This document shows positions 50,720-60,668 of a stretch of DNA of 64,000 nucleotides, one piece after another (the stretch's first letter is position 1; every line of letters begins with the position of its first letter). This DNA comes from Algihabitans albus (lineage in GTDB: Bacteria > Pseudomonadota > Alphaproteobacteria > Kiloniellales > DSM-21159). A program made the translations under genes and the position numbers. The stretch spans positions 248,001 through 312,000 of the forward strand of contig NZ_QXNY01000006.1 in the NCBI RefSeq assembly GCF_003572205.1. Direction: 5' to 3'. Under the pieces are notes generated by a model, which was not told where the DNA came from, searched no databases, and saw nothing but the letters and a program-made list of their open reading frames with translations.

Positions 50720-52588
50720 TCAGGCGTAGAGCGCCGTGATTTCCGCCTGGTACTTCGCGTTGATGTTGCTGCGCCGGACCTTCATGGTCGCGGTCACCTC
50801 GTCGTCGTCGTGGTCCAGTTCCTTGGTCAGCAGATGGAAGCTGCGCACCCGGGCGACTTGGGTCAGTCCGGCGTTGGCCCGGTCGACCTCCGCCTGCACC
50901 AGCTCGCGGATCTGCGGGTTCTCGGCAAGGCTGCGAAAGTTGGTGTAGACGATCCGCTGTTCCTCCGCCCACTTGCCGACCGTATCGCTTTCGATCTGGA
51001 TCAGGGCGGAGACGAACTTGCGCCCCTCGCCGATCACGATGCACTCCTTGATGAAGGGGCTTGCCTTGACGGCCTTCTCGATCTCGGAGGGGCTGAGGTT
51101 CTTGCCGCCGGCGGTGATCATGATGTCCTTCAGCCGGTCGACGATACGATACTGCCCCTGCTGCTCCTCGACCACGTCGCCCGTATGCAGCCAGCCGTCG
51201 CGCAGCGTGCGCCGGGTCGCCTCCTCGTTCTTGTAGTATCCGGCGAAGACCACGTCGCCGCGCACCAGCAGCTCTCCGTCGGGACCGACGCGGCACTCCG
51301 CGCCCAGGATCGGCGCGCCCACGCTGCCCGGCAGGGCTTGACCGGATGTCTGACCCGGCGCCCGGCCGGCTGCTTGGCCGGTGACCATGCCGGTGGTTTC
51401 GGTCAGGCCGTAGACCTCCAGCAATGGAATTCCGATGGTGCGAAAGAACCGGACGATCTGCGGCGAGATCGGCGCTGCTCCGGTTACCGCCACCTGCACC
51501 CGGCGCAGTCCGATGAAGTTCTGCAGCGCCCGGAAGATCAGCAGGTAGTACAGCCGGAAGGTCACTCGCTGGCGCCAGTTGCGGTCGGCCGGGGGCACCT
51601 CGGCGAAGGGCTCGCAGGCCGCGATCGCGCGCTCGAACAGCCAACGGCGCCAACCGCCGGCCTCCAGGGTCTTGATGTGGATCGCGCTGTGCAGCTTCTC
51701 CCAAATGCGGGGCACGCCGAGAAAGCTGGTCGGTGCGACCTCGCGCAGATCTTCCTGCACCGTGCGCAGGCTTTCGCCGAAGTTCACCTGGCCGCCGCCG
51801 TAAAGCGGGCCCATGGTGGTGAACATCTGTTCGGCAACATGGCAGAGCGGAAGGTAGGAGAGGTGCGCGCTGTGGGGTCCGCTGCCCAGGCGCTCGATAA
51901 TCCCGGCCGCCTCGGCCCGCAGGTTGCGCCAGGTGATCATCGCGCCCTTGGGCTTGCCGGTCGAGCCGGAGGTGTAGACCATCAACGCCACCTGATCGAG
52001 CGCCTGCGCCGCCACCCGCCGGTCGATCTCCTGCCCGCCGATTTCGCTTTCGCCGGTGTCGTTTTCGCCGGTGTCGCGGCCCCGTTCGGCCAGAGCCTCG
52101 AACGAGAGGATCCGCGCGTCGGCGTAGCCGCGCAGTCCCTTCATGTCGATCACCACGACGAACTTCAGCTTGGGCAGGTTCGGCAGCGCCTCCATGACCT
52201 TATCGGTCTGCTCCTGGTCCTCGCAGATGACGATCTCGACGTCGGCGTGGCCCAGGACGTAGGCGACCTCGGGCGTCGGGCTGGTGGGGTAGACGCCGAC
52301 CGCAATGCCACCGGCCGCGCCGATACCGAACTGCGCGATCACCCACTCGCAGCGATTCTCGCAGAGAATGCCGACATGCCCGCCGTCCGACAGTCCGAGC
52401 TTCAGCAAGCCCGCCGCCACGTCGCGCGCCCGCTCCCAGTAGTTCCGCCAGGAGATCGGTTGCCAGATGCCGTAATCCTTCTGACGCAGCGCCGTGGCGG
52501 TCGGCGTCTGCCGCGCGCGCCGCTGGAGCATCTGAACCATGGTGAGTTCGGGGATGAGTTCGGAGATCGGCTCGGCATCCTGTGTCAT
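50720..52588 (-). CDS. Long-chain-type acyl-CoA synthetase (AMP-forming)
   Basis: A 622-residue ANL-superfamily ligase that activates a carboxylic acid to its CoA ester. The P-loop VYTSGSTGKPKGAMITW, the motif VYGLTETTG, WLHTGDV and GGKNLSPSEIEKAVKASPFI (with the catalytic Lys in the last region) are present. A short tandem 14-bp duplication (52048-52061 and 52063-52076) encodes the repeat DTGENDTGES in the middle domain. It is the last gene of the liv-type operon, a pairing known for aromatic and other unusual acids. GGAGG precedes the ATG at 52588. Confidence 0.88.
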   Translation of the reverse strand: MTQDAEPISELIPELTMVQMLQRRARQTPTATALRQKDYGIWQPISWRNYWERARDVAAGLLKLGLSDGGHVGILCENRCEWVIAQFGIGAAGGIAVGVYPTSPTPEVAYVLGHADVEIVICEDQEQTDKVMEALPNLPKLKFVVVIDMKGLRGYADARILSFEALAERGRDTGENDTGESEIGGQEIDRRVAAQALDQVALMVYTSGSTGKPKGAMITWRNLRAEAAGIIERLGSGPHSAHLSYLPLCHVAEQMFTTMGPLYGGGQVNFGESLRTVQEDLREVAPTSFLGVPRIWEKLHSAIHIKTLEAGGWRRWLFERAIAACEPFAEVPPADRNWRQRVTFRLYYLLIFRALQNFIGLRRVQVAVTGAAPISPQIVRFFRTIGIPLLEVYGLTETTGMVTGQAAGRAPGQTSGQALPGSVGAPILGAECRVGPDGELLVRGDVVFAGYYKNEEATRRTLRDGWLHTGDVVEEQQGQYRIVDRLKDIMITAGGKNLSPSEIEKAVKASPFIKECIVIGEGRKFVSALIQIESDTVGKWAEEQRIVYTNFRSLAENPQIRELVQAEVDRANAGLTQVARVRSFHLLTKELDHDDDEVTATMKVRRSNINAKYQAEITALYA

Positions 52589-52604
52589 CGCTAGGCCTCC
52601 AAGG

Positions 52605-53435
<831 letters not shown>

Positions 53436-53436
53436 C

Positions 53437-54675
53437 TCAGCCTCCGGTCTCGTCCAGACGGATCCAGTCGGACACGGGCACCATCTTCTGCGCCGCGATG
53501 TCGGCCTGGTAGATGCGTCCGACGGGGATCGAGTTCCCCGGAAGGCTGATCGGCACGCCGATGATGCCGCCGGTGTCGAAGTCTTCGATGGAGTTGAGCG
53601 CGGCCTTCAGGTTGGGCCCGGTCAAATCCTGGCCGGCCGCCACGGTCCGCTCGACCGCTTCGGTCATCAGCATGGCCGTCAGGAAGCCCTGCATGTAGGC
53701 GGTCGACTGGTACTCGGGCCGCATTTCGCGGATCCGCTCCAGCATCGGCGCGTCGGCCGCCTCGTCGTAGTAGTAGCGGTAGGGCATGACTCCCATGAAA
53801 CCTTCGGCGACCTCGCCCATCCCCATCACCACCGTATGGTCCATCGACCAGAAGGTGCCCATGAAGCGCGTCTCCATGCCCATCTGCCGGGCCTGGCTGA
53901 TGAACTCGGGGATCGGCGCCTGAACGTAGCCGTGGAAGATGGCGTAGTCGGGCCGCGCCCGGCGCAGCTTCAGCACCTCGGTCGAGATGTCGACCGAGCC
54001 CGGCGGTGTCACGATGGTCTCGACCACCTCGAGGCCGAGCGCCTCGGCCCGCGCGCGGCCGGGTTCGATCGGATCGCGGCCGAATTCGGTATCGGAATAG
54101 ACGAAGGCGACGCTGGCGCCCGGCTGGGTGTCGGCGATGTGCTGAAGCAGGATGCCGAACATCTCCGTGTAGTCCGGCCCGGCCATGAATTGCAGCGGGA
54201 AGACCTCAGGGTCGTTCAGTTCGGTGGCGAAGGACGCGCCTGCCATGATCATGCGCCCGTTGCGCTCCAGCTCCGGATTGATGGTCTTGGAGAAGGCGGT
54301 GGAGTCGCCGTAGTAGAGATTCGGCTGGAACTGACTCGTGATGCGCTTGAAGGCGGCGACCGAGGCGTCGACCTTGTAAGCCGTGTCCTCCGGTTCGTAA
54401 CGCAGCATGCGTCCCTCGATGCCGCCGGCCTCGTTGACGATCTGCACCCAGTCCTGAATGCCGGCATGCACGCCCTCGCCGGCGAAGGCGAAAACGCCGG
54501 TCAGCGGGATCGAGCCGCCGAAGACGATTTCTTCCGCCGCCTGAGCGCTGCCGACTTGGCTCGCCCCGCCCAGCCCGAGCAGACCGGCCATCGCCAGCGC
54601 CGTTCCATAGCCGCGCAGTCCGCGGCGAGCCGGGGACGCCTGCCGGGCGTCCTGTCGTTTTGTGTCCTTCGTCAT
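53437..54675 (-). CDS. Periplasmic substrate-binding protein, LivK/amide-binding type
   Basis: A 412-residue exported type I periplasmic-binding protein. The signal peptide covers about residues 1-46 (ending AQA, with an Arg-rich start); the mature part begins EEIVFGGSIPLTGVFAFAGEG. Segments such as GASFATELNDPEVFPLQFM and MAGPDYTEMFGILLQHI match the Peripla_BP_6 family. It captures the transported acid or amide; ligand residues cannot be read off safely. GGGAGGT precedes the ATG. Confidence 0.9.
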   Translation of the reverse strand: MTKDTKRQDARQASPARRGLRGYGTALAMAGLLGLGGASQVGSAQAAEEIVFGGSIPLTGVFAFAGEGVHAGIQDWVQIVNEAGGIEGRMLRYEPEDTAYKVDASVAAFKRITSQFQPNLYYGDSTAFSKTINPELERNGRMIMAGASFATELNDPEVFPLQFMAGPDYTEMFGILLQHIADTQPGASVAFVYSDTEFGRDPIEPGRARAEALGLEVVETIVTPPGSVDISTEVLKLRRARPDYAIFHGYVQAPIPEFISQARQMGMETRFMGTFWSMDHTVVMGMGEVAEGFMGVMPYRYYYDEAADAPMLERIREMRPEYQSTAYMQGFLTAMLMTEAVERTVAAGQDLTGPNLKAALNSIEDFDTGGIIGVPISLPGNSIPVGRIYQADIAAQKMVPVSDWIRLDETGG

Positions 54676-54700
54676 CGCTACCTCCCTTTTTTGGGTTCGT

Positions 54701-55744
54701 TCAGGTTCTGAAAGGCCAGAGATGGAACTGGCGGCGCAGACGCCGCCAGATCTCGGCCAGGCCCTGGGGTTCGAATAGCAGGAACCCGATGATCAGCGCG
54801 CCGAACACGATGACGCGCACCGGCGACAGCAGCGCCACCGCATCCGGCAGCCAGGGCGACAGCCAGTTGACTGCCATCTTCAGCGCCTCCGGCACCAGGG
54901 TCATGAAGACCGCCCCCAGGATACCGCCCAGGATCGAGCCCATCCCGCCGACGATGATCGCTGCCAGGAAGAAGATCGACATGACCAGCGGGAAGCTTTC
55001 GGGCGTCACCACGCGGAAAAAGTAGGCCCACAGCCCTCCGGCGACGCCGGCGTAAAAGCTGGAGAGTGCGAAGCTGAGAAGCTTGAAGCGCAGCAGCCGG
55101 ATGCCGAGCACCTCGGCCGAGATGTCGCGGTCGCGGATGGCGATGAAGGCGCGGCCGATACGGGTGCGGAAGAGGTTGGCGGCCCCGGTCACCATCAGCA
55201 CCGTGATCGGTACGATCAGCCAGTAGAGGTGGCGCGGTTCGTCCAGAGTCAGCCCGAGAATCGTCGCCGGCGGCATGGTCAGACCCGAGACGCCTCCGGT
55301 CACGCTGGTCCAGTTGGCGAAGATGAAGTGAAAGATCACCGAGGCCGCGATGGTGGCGATCGCCAGATAGAGGCCCTTCACGCGCAGGCTGGGTATGCCG
55401 ACCAGCATCCCGGCGGCACCGGCCATCAGGCCGCCGGCCGCGAGATTGAGCAGCACCGGCGTCCCGAGATTGATCTCCAGCCAGGCGACGGTATAGGCGC
55501 CGACGCCCATGAAGGCGGCCTGGCCCAGGCTGACCAGCCCGGTATAGCCGGTCAGGATGTTCAGCCCCGTCGCCGACGCCACGTTGATCGCCACCAGGCA
55601 GGCCATGAAGAGCCAGTAGGGCGTGGCGACGAAGGGAAAGATCGCCAGCAGTGCGAAGAAGGCCAGCAGCCAGCGCCACTGGACGGCCGTGTCGAACAGC
55701 GCCTCGTCGGCGGCATAGCTTTCCTTTGCGGCTCCGATGCGCAT
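54701..55744 (-). CDS. Branched-chain-type ABC permease LivM-like
   Basis: A 347-residue inner-membrane permease with about nine TM segments. The LivM signature ILTGYTGLVSLGQAAFMGVGAY and the cytoplasmic EAA-like loop RDRDISAEVLGIRLLRFKLLSFALSSF are present. The ATG at 55744 starts MRIGAAKESYAAD; a longer open frame upstream lies in livH and is rejected. Two bases separate the genes. Confidence 0.9.
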   Translation of the reverse strand: MRIGAAKESYAADEALFDTAVQWRWLLAFFALLAIFPFVATPYWLFMACLVAINVASATGLNILTGYTGLVSLGQAAFMGVGAYTVAWLEINLGTPVLLNLAAGGLMAGAAGMLVGIPSLRVKGLYLAIATIAASVIFHFIFANWTSVTGGVSGLTMPPATILGLTLDEPRHLYWLIVPITVLMVTGAANLFRTRIGRAFIAIRDRDISAEVLGIRLLRFKLLSFALSSFYAGVAGGLWAYFFRVVTPESFPLVMSIFFLAAIIVGGMGSILGGILGAVFMTLVPEALKMAVNWLSPWLPDAVALLSPVRVIVFGALIIGFLLFEPQGLAEIWRRLRRQFHLWPFRT

Positions 55745-55746
55745 GC

Positions 55747-56625
55747 TTAGAGCCTTTCGATCTCGTGGGTGCCGAACAGGCCGTAGGGCCGCAGCATCAG
55801 CACCACGACCAGCAGCGAGAAGGTGGCGAGCAACTTGTACTCGCCGCCCAGATAGGCGCCCGCGAGGGCCTCCAGCAGACCGATCAACAGACCGGCGACC
55901 AACGCGCCGAACACGCTGTCGAGGCCGCCGACGATGACCACGACCAGCACCGACAGGCCGAATACGCCCATCGTCGGGGCGATGCCGCCGATGGCGCCGA
56001 CCAGCATGCCCGCCGCCGCCGCGATCACGCAGGCCACCACCCAGGCCAAGGAGAAGACTCGAGGTACGTTGATGCCCATCGAGTAGGCCGCCGCCTGGTC
56101 GCTGGCCGTGGCCCGCAGCGCGACACCGCCGCGCCAGAAGCGGAACACCAGCACGAAGGCCACGACCATCAGCGCCGCCGCCGCGAAGGCCGCCGCGATC
56201 TTCGAGGAGAGATAGGCCTCGCCCAGGAACAAGGGCGTGGTCGGCAGGAACTCCGGCAAGCGCTGCGGGTTCGGTCCCCAGATCAGCTCGACGACGCCGA
56301 TCAGAACGCTGCCCAGGCCGATGGTCAGCATGAAGACGCTGATCGGGCTTTCGCCCAGCATCGGCCGGATCAGCAACCGCTCCACCGCGCCCCCCACCAC
56401 GGCGGCCGACAGCAGGGTCAGCAGAACCGCCATCCAATAGGGCAGGGCCAGGCCCGCCGCGAAGCCGAAGAACAGGTAGGCTCCCAGCATCAGCAGTTCG
56501 CCGATCGCCAGGTTGACCACCCGCGTCGCCTTGTAGATCAGGACGAAGGCGAGGCCGGTCAGCGCGTAGAGACCGCCGGTGCCGAGGCCGGCCAGCGAGA
56601 TTTCGAAGAAGAACAACCAGTCCAT
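55747..56625 (-). CDS. Branched-chain-type ABC permease LivH-like
   Basis: A 292-residue permease starting MDWLFFFEISLAGLGTGGLYAL. Eight or so hydrophobic segments include YKATRVVNLAIGELLMLGAY and the loop RFWRGGVALRATASDQAAAYSMGINV. The start overlaps the livG stop by one base plus ATGA geometry, so translation is coupled. Confidence 0.9.
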   Translation of the reverse strand: MDWLFFFEISLAGLGTGGLYALTGLAFVLIYKATRVVNLAIGELLMLGAYLFFGFAAGLALPYWMAVLLTLLSAAVVGGAVERLLIRPMLGESPISVFMLTIGLGSVLIGVVELIWGPNPQRLPEFLPTTPLFLGEAYLSSKIAAAFAAAALMVVAFVLVFRFWRGGVALRATASDQAAAYSMGINVPRVFSLAWVVACVIAAAAGMLVGAIGGIAPTMGVFGLSVLVVVIVGGLDSVFGALVAGLLIGLLEALAGAYLGGEYKLLATFSLLVVVLMLRPYGLFGTHEIERL

Positions 56626-57464
56626 CAGGCCGCCTTCCCCGCGCCGGCCTGCAGGCGGCGGCGCAGGTCGCCGACGTCGCCGGCGCCCAGGTAGGCCTCG
56701 ATTACCTGCGGGTTGGCCGCGACCGCGGGCGGCGCCCCCTCGGCGATCACTTCGCCGAAGTTGAGCACCACCACATGGTCGGAGATATCCATGACCATGC
56801 CCATGTCGTGTTCGACCATGAGGATGGTGACGCCCCATTCTTCCTTCACATCCAAGATGAAGCGGGCCATGTCCTCGGTCTCTTCCCGGTTCATGCCGGC
56901 AACCGGTTCGTCGAGCATCAAGACGCGTGGGCGCATCGCCAAGGCGCGGGCCAACTCCACCCGTTTCCGCAGGCCGTAGGGCAGCGCGGCGACGGGTGCA
57001 TTGCGAATGTGGTCGATCTCCAGGAAGTCGATGATCCGCCACTCGATCTCGGCGCGCAGTTCCAGTTCTTCGCGGCGTGCCCGGCCGAAGTACCAGAGGG
57101 CGTCCAGCAGTCCGGTGCTCATGTGGGCGTGCCGGCCGAGCTTGATGTTGTCCAGCACCGTCATGCCGCGGAACAGCGCGATGTTCTGGAAGGTGCGCGC
57201 AAGACCGAGGCGGGCGCGCTCGGGCGCCGGTACCTGGTCGATGGTCGTGCCGAACAGGCGAACCGATCCGCCGGAGGGGCGATAGAAGCCGGAAACGGCG
57301 TTGAACAGAGAGGTCTTGCCGGCGCCATTCGGGCCGATCACCGAGGTTACGCTGCCCTCGACGACGTCGAAGCTGACCTCGTTGAGCGCGCGCAGTCCGC
57401 CGAAGGTGAGAGTGATGCCCTCGACCGCCAGGGCCGGCGTGCCGTGCGGCAGGTCAGCGCTCAC
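56625..57464 (-). CDS. Branched-chain-type ABC transporter ATP-binding protein LivG-like
   Basis: A 279-residue ABC ATPase. Walker A is VIGPNGAGKTSLFNAVSG, the signature region is LPYGLRKRVELARALAM (the LSGGQ motif is replaced by LPYG, common in LivG), and Walker B is VLMLDEPVAGM. A GTG start at 57464 begins MSADLPHGTPALAVEGITL with only a weak GGGGG ribosome site; upstream sequence is Arg/Pro-rich and not conserved-looking. It is the first gene of the transporter operon. Confidence 0.88.
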   Translation of the reverse strand: MSADLPHGTPALAVEGITLTFGGLRALNEVSFDVVEGSVTSVIGPNGAGKTSLFNAVSGFYRPSGGSVRLFGTTIDQVPAPERARLGLARTFQNIALFRGMTVLDNIKLGRHAHMSTGLLDALWYFGRARREELELRAEIEWRIIDFLEIDHIRNAPVAALPYGLRKRVELARALAMRPRVLMLDEPVAGMNREETEDMARFILDVKEEWGVTILMVEHDMGMVMDISDHVVVLNFGEVIAEGAPPAVAANPQVIEAYLGAGDVGDLRRRLQAGAGKAA

Positions 57465-57648
57465 GAAACGACGGCCCCCGCCGGCCGGTGAAGGCCGTCT
57501 GGTTCTCGGCGATATCGACGGATCGAAGGGAGGCGGCGCAGGTACGCTGTCCAAGCTCTCGGAATTCGGCCTGGCGAGCCGGAGAGCCGAAACGGAGACG
57601 CGCGAAGAGACCCTCCCGGCTGTCGATGGCCGGGTCGCTTTCAGGCAA
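57454..57648 (-). CDS. Possible short ORF upstream of livG
   Basis: A 64-residue frame that opens with TTG at 57648 and has AGGGAGGA only five bases upstream, stronger than the livG site. It overlaps the livG start by 11 bases, so ribosomes could reinitiate on livG. The sequence (PESDPAIDSREGLFARLRFG) has no recognised domain. It may be a leader ORF for translational coupling or chance. Confidence 0.25.
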   Translation of the reverse strand: MPESDPAIDSREGLFARLRFGSPARQAEFRELGQRTCAASLRSVDIAENQTAFTGRRGPSFRER

Positions 57649-58227
57649 GTCGTCCTCCCTACGATTGCACCTGCACCCTTCTGGACTTCGTGGGGTGTCT
57701 CGGTGATGTGGCTGTGCCGCCAAGTGATGGTAACGATAGTCCGCGCGGCGGCGTTTTGCTGAGAAGGTGCCAGTACCCCGCCGGCTTGTCGAGGCGGAGG
57801 CCGGCGCCGCCTTTCGAGAGAAACCGTCCTTCCGTTGCAAAGGGCCTGCCGCTTTCGGCGGCTCACCTGACGTTGAACGGGGCGATGGTGCAATAGTCCT
57901 TTCATCGGAATCAAGACCGTCCTGCATTGTCGCTCCGCACCGCCCGAACGATGCGGGACGCCTCGCCGGTTCCTCGGCGTCGAGCCGGAGCCGCGCCGAG
58001 AATCGGCCGCCGTCAGCCAAGCTCTTGCTCTATTTGTCCGACAGACGGACATTGCATTGAAGACGGCCGGATCTGCTGGCACACTTCACCGGCCGGCAGG
58101 ATGAAGCTGCCGCTGCGAAATCTCGGGCGAACGCGCCGCCGGTCGGTCGATCGGAACGGCCGCCGTCCGCCGTGAAAGCACCGGCAGCCGCATGGAAAAG
58201 CGGCGCCGGGGGAGGATATGACACCCT
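57649..58227. other. Long divergent intergenic region with TGTCCG palindrome
   Basis: About 580 bases between the transporter operon and the acyl-CoA ligase operon carry no gene that I can support. TGTCCG-ACAGA-CGGACA at 58035-58051 is a short inverted repeat of the size used by TetR-type acyl-CoA sensors, about 180 bases before the ligase. No regulator gene is present nearby in the window. Both operons could share control from here. Confidence 0.4.
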
Positions 58228-59862
58228 ATGTCGGACGTCGGACTCTACGACCGCGATCTCGACCGCTGCGCGGCCAATCACCGCCCGCTGACGCCCCTGA
58301 CCTTCCTGACGCGCTCCGCCCGCATCCATCCGGATCAGATTGCCGTCGTGCATGGCGCGCAGCGCTGGACCTATACCGACTTTCACGATCGCTGCGTGCG
58401 GCTGGCCCATGCCCTGGCGGGCCTCGGCGTCGGGCGGGGCGACACGGTGACGGTTCTGGCGCCGAACTCGCCGCCGGTGCTCGAGGCGCATTTCGCCGTG
58501 CCGATGCTGGGTGCGGTGCTCAATGCGCTGAATACGCGGCTGGATGCGGCGGCCATCGCCTTCATTCTGGAGCACGCCGAGTCCAAGGTGCTGCTGGTCG
58601 ATCCCGAACTCGCACCCCTGGCCCGTCGGGCCTTGAATCAAGCGTCGCGGCGTCCGATCGTCATCGACATCGAGGACGCCGTCTTCGGTCCGGCCGAGCC
58701 GATCGGCGACCACCGCTACGACGCGCTGCTGGCGGCCGCCGACCCCCAGTTCGTCTGGCCCGAGGTCGCCGACGAGTGGGACGCCATTGCGCTCAACTAC
58801 ACCAGCGGCACGACCGGCAACCCCAAGGGCGTCGTCTATCACCATCGCGGCGCCTACCTGACGGCCATGGCGAACCATCTGGCCTTTCGCCTCTCGCCCC
58901 TGCCGGTCTACCTCTGGACCCTGCCGATGTTCCATTGCAACGGCTGGTGCAACACCTGGGCGATCACGGCGCTTTCGGGCACCCACGTCTGCCTGCGCAA
59001 GCCCGACCCGGCGCAGATCTTCAGCCTGATCGACACGCAGGGCGTGACCCACATGTCGGGGGCCCCCGTCGTGCTCAACCTGCTGATCAACGCAGCGGAG
59101 GGCGTGGCGAGACGCAGCACCCACAGGGTCGAGTACACCGTCGGCGGCGCCGCGCCGCCCGCATCCCTGCTGGAGCGCATCGAGGCCCTGGGTTTCAACG
59201 TTCTGCACGGCTATGGCCTGACCGAAACCTACGGACCTTCGGGATGCTGCGATTGGCATGCGGCCTGGGACGCCCTGCCTCTGGAGGAGAGGGCGCGTAA
59301 AAAGGCGCGGCAAGGGGTGCCGACGCTGGCCTGCGAGGAGATGACGGTGCTGGACCCCGCGACTCTCGCACCCGTTCCGGCCGACGGTGAGACGCTGGGC
59401 GAGGTGATGATGCGCGGCAGCTCCCTGATGAAGGGCTACCTGAAGAATCCCAGCGCCACGCAAGCCGCCTTCGCCGGCGGCTGGTTCCACTCCGGCGACC
59501 TCGCGGTCCTGCATCCCGACGGCTACGTCGAGATCCGCGACCGCTCGAAGGACATCATCATCAGCGGCGGCGAGAACATCTCCAGCCTGGAGGTCGAGGG
59601 CGCGCTCTACCGCCATCCGTCCGTCCTGGAGGCGGCGGTCGTCGCGAAACCCGACGCGACCTGGGGCGAGGTACCCTGTGCCTTCGTCACGCTGAAGCCC
59701 GATGCCGAGCCGATCCTCGAGGCGGATCTCATTGCTTGGTGCCGGGACCGGCTGGCGCACTTCAAGGCCCCGAAGCAAGTGATCTTCTGCGACTTGCCGA
59801 AGACCTCGACCGGCAAAGTCCAGAAGCATGTGCTGCGCGCCGACCTGTCGGACCGGCCTTGA
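58228..59862 (+). CDS. Acyl-CoA synthetase (DmdB/medium-chain ligase type)
   Basis: A 544-residue AMP-forming ligase of the ANL superfamily. The P-loop is NYTSGTTGNPKGVVYHHRGAY, followed by WTLPMFHCNGWCNTW, the motif HGYGLTETYGP, FHSGDLAVLHPDGYVEI and the C-terminal Lys motif KTSTGKVQKHVLR. This subtype includes methylmercaptopropionate-CoA ligases (DmdB) and medium/short-chain fatty-acid ligases; the substrate cannot be fixed from sequence. It heads the + strand beta-oxidation operon. Confidence 0.88.
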   Translation: MSDVGLYDRDLDRCAANHRPLTPLTFLTRSARIHPDQIAVVHGAQRWTYTDFHDRCVRLAHALAGLGVGRGDTVTVLAPNSPPVLEAHFAVPMLGAVLNALNTRLDAAAIAFILEHAESKVLLVDPELAPLARRALNQASRRPIVIDIEDAVFGPAEPIGDHRYDALLAAADPQFVWPEVADEWDAIALNYTSGTTGNPKGVVYHHRGAYLTAMANHLAFRLSPLPVYLWTLPMFHCNGWCNTWAITALSGTHVCLRKPDPAQIFSLIDTQGVTHMSGAPVVLNLLINAAEGVARRSTHRVEYTVGGAAPPASLLERIEALGFNVLHGYGLTETYGPSGCCDWHAAWDALPLEERARKKARQGVPTLACEEMTVLDPATLAPVPADGETLGEVMMRGSSLMKGYLKNPSATQAAFAGGWFHSGDLAVLHPDGYVEIRDRSKDIIISGGENISSLEVEGALYRHPSVLEAAVVAKPDATWGEVPCAFVTLKPDAEPILEADLIAWCRDRLAHFKAPKQVIFCDLPKTSTGKVQKHVLRADLSDRP

Positions 59863-59905
59863 CCTCGCAAGGCGACATCGCATTCCCAAGGAGACATGTG
59901 AGCCC

Positions 59906-60664
59906 ATGGCCGATCTGTTCGACTTGACGGGCCGCGTCGCCCTGGTGACCGGCGCCTCGCAAGGCTTGGGGCGTCGCTTCGCCGAGGTTCTTGCGGCGCG
60001 GGGCGCGGCCGTCTGCCTGGCCGCCCGGCAGACCGGTAAGCTGGCCGAACTGGCCGGCGAGCTGCGGGCGCGGGGCGGGACCTGCCACGCCGTCGCGCTC
60101 GACGTGACCGACGCTTCCGCCGTATCCCGTGCGATCGCCGACTGCGAAACGGCGGTGGGACCGCTCGATATCCTGGTCAACAATGCCGGCATCGCCGTCA
60201 GCAAGCCCTTCCTCGAGCAGGCGGACGACGATTGGGACAGCGTCGTCGGAACCAACCTGCGCGGCGCTTTCCTGGTCGCCCGGGAAGTGGCGAAAGGCAT
60301 GGCGGAGCGCGGTCGCGGCAACATCATCAACGTCGCCTCGGTACTCGGTCTCGATGTGGTCGGCTCCCTCTCGCCCTACTGCGCCTCGAAGGGCGGGCTT
60401 CTGCAGCTCACACGCGCGATGGCGCACGAACTCGCGCGCAGCGGCGTGCGTGTGAACGCCATCGCGCCCGGCTACATCGAGACGGACATCAACCGCGGCT
60501 TCTTCGAGTCCGAGGCCGGTCGGCGCCTGGAGAACGCGCTTCCGGTGAGACGCGTCGGCCAGCCGGAGGAGCTGGACGGTGCCTTGCTGCTGCTGGCGTC
60601 CGATGCATCGCGCTATATGACCGGAAGCACCGTGACGGTCGACGGCGGCTTCCTGGTGCGGTGA
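59906..60664 (+). CDS. Short-chain dehydrogenase/reductase (SDR)
   Basis: A 252-residue classical SDR. The nucleotide loop TGASQGLG is at residues 15-22, NNAG is near 91, and the catalytic YxxxK is Y158/K162 (PYCASKGG). GSTVTVDGGFLVR ends it. Likely an alcohol or 3-hydroxyacyl dehydrogenase/ketoreductase in the acid-degradation operon. The ATG at 59906 is 12 bases after AAGGAG; the open frame further upstream lies in the ligase gene. Confidence 0.88.
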   Translation: MADLFDLTGRVALVTGASQGLGRRFAEVLAARGAAVCLAARQTGKLAELAGELRARGGTCHAVALDVTDASAVSRAIADCETAVGPLDILVNNAGIAVSKPFLEQADDDWDSVVGTNLRGAFLVAREVAKGMAERGRGNIINVASVLGLDVVGSLSPYCASKGGLLQLTRAMAHELARSGVRVNAIAPGYIETDINRGFFESEAGRRLENALPVRRVGQPEELDGALLLLASDASRYMTGSTVTVDGGFLVR

Positions 60665-60668
60665 GACG

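Noticed and set aside
58030-60330. 766-codon open frame antisense to the ligase and SDR
   Set aside because: The sense strand carries complete ANL and SDR motifs; the antisense frame has no motif.
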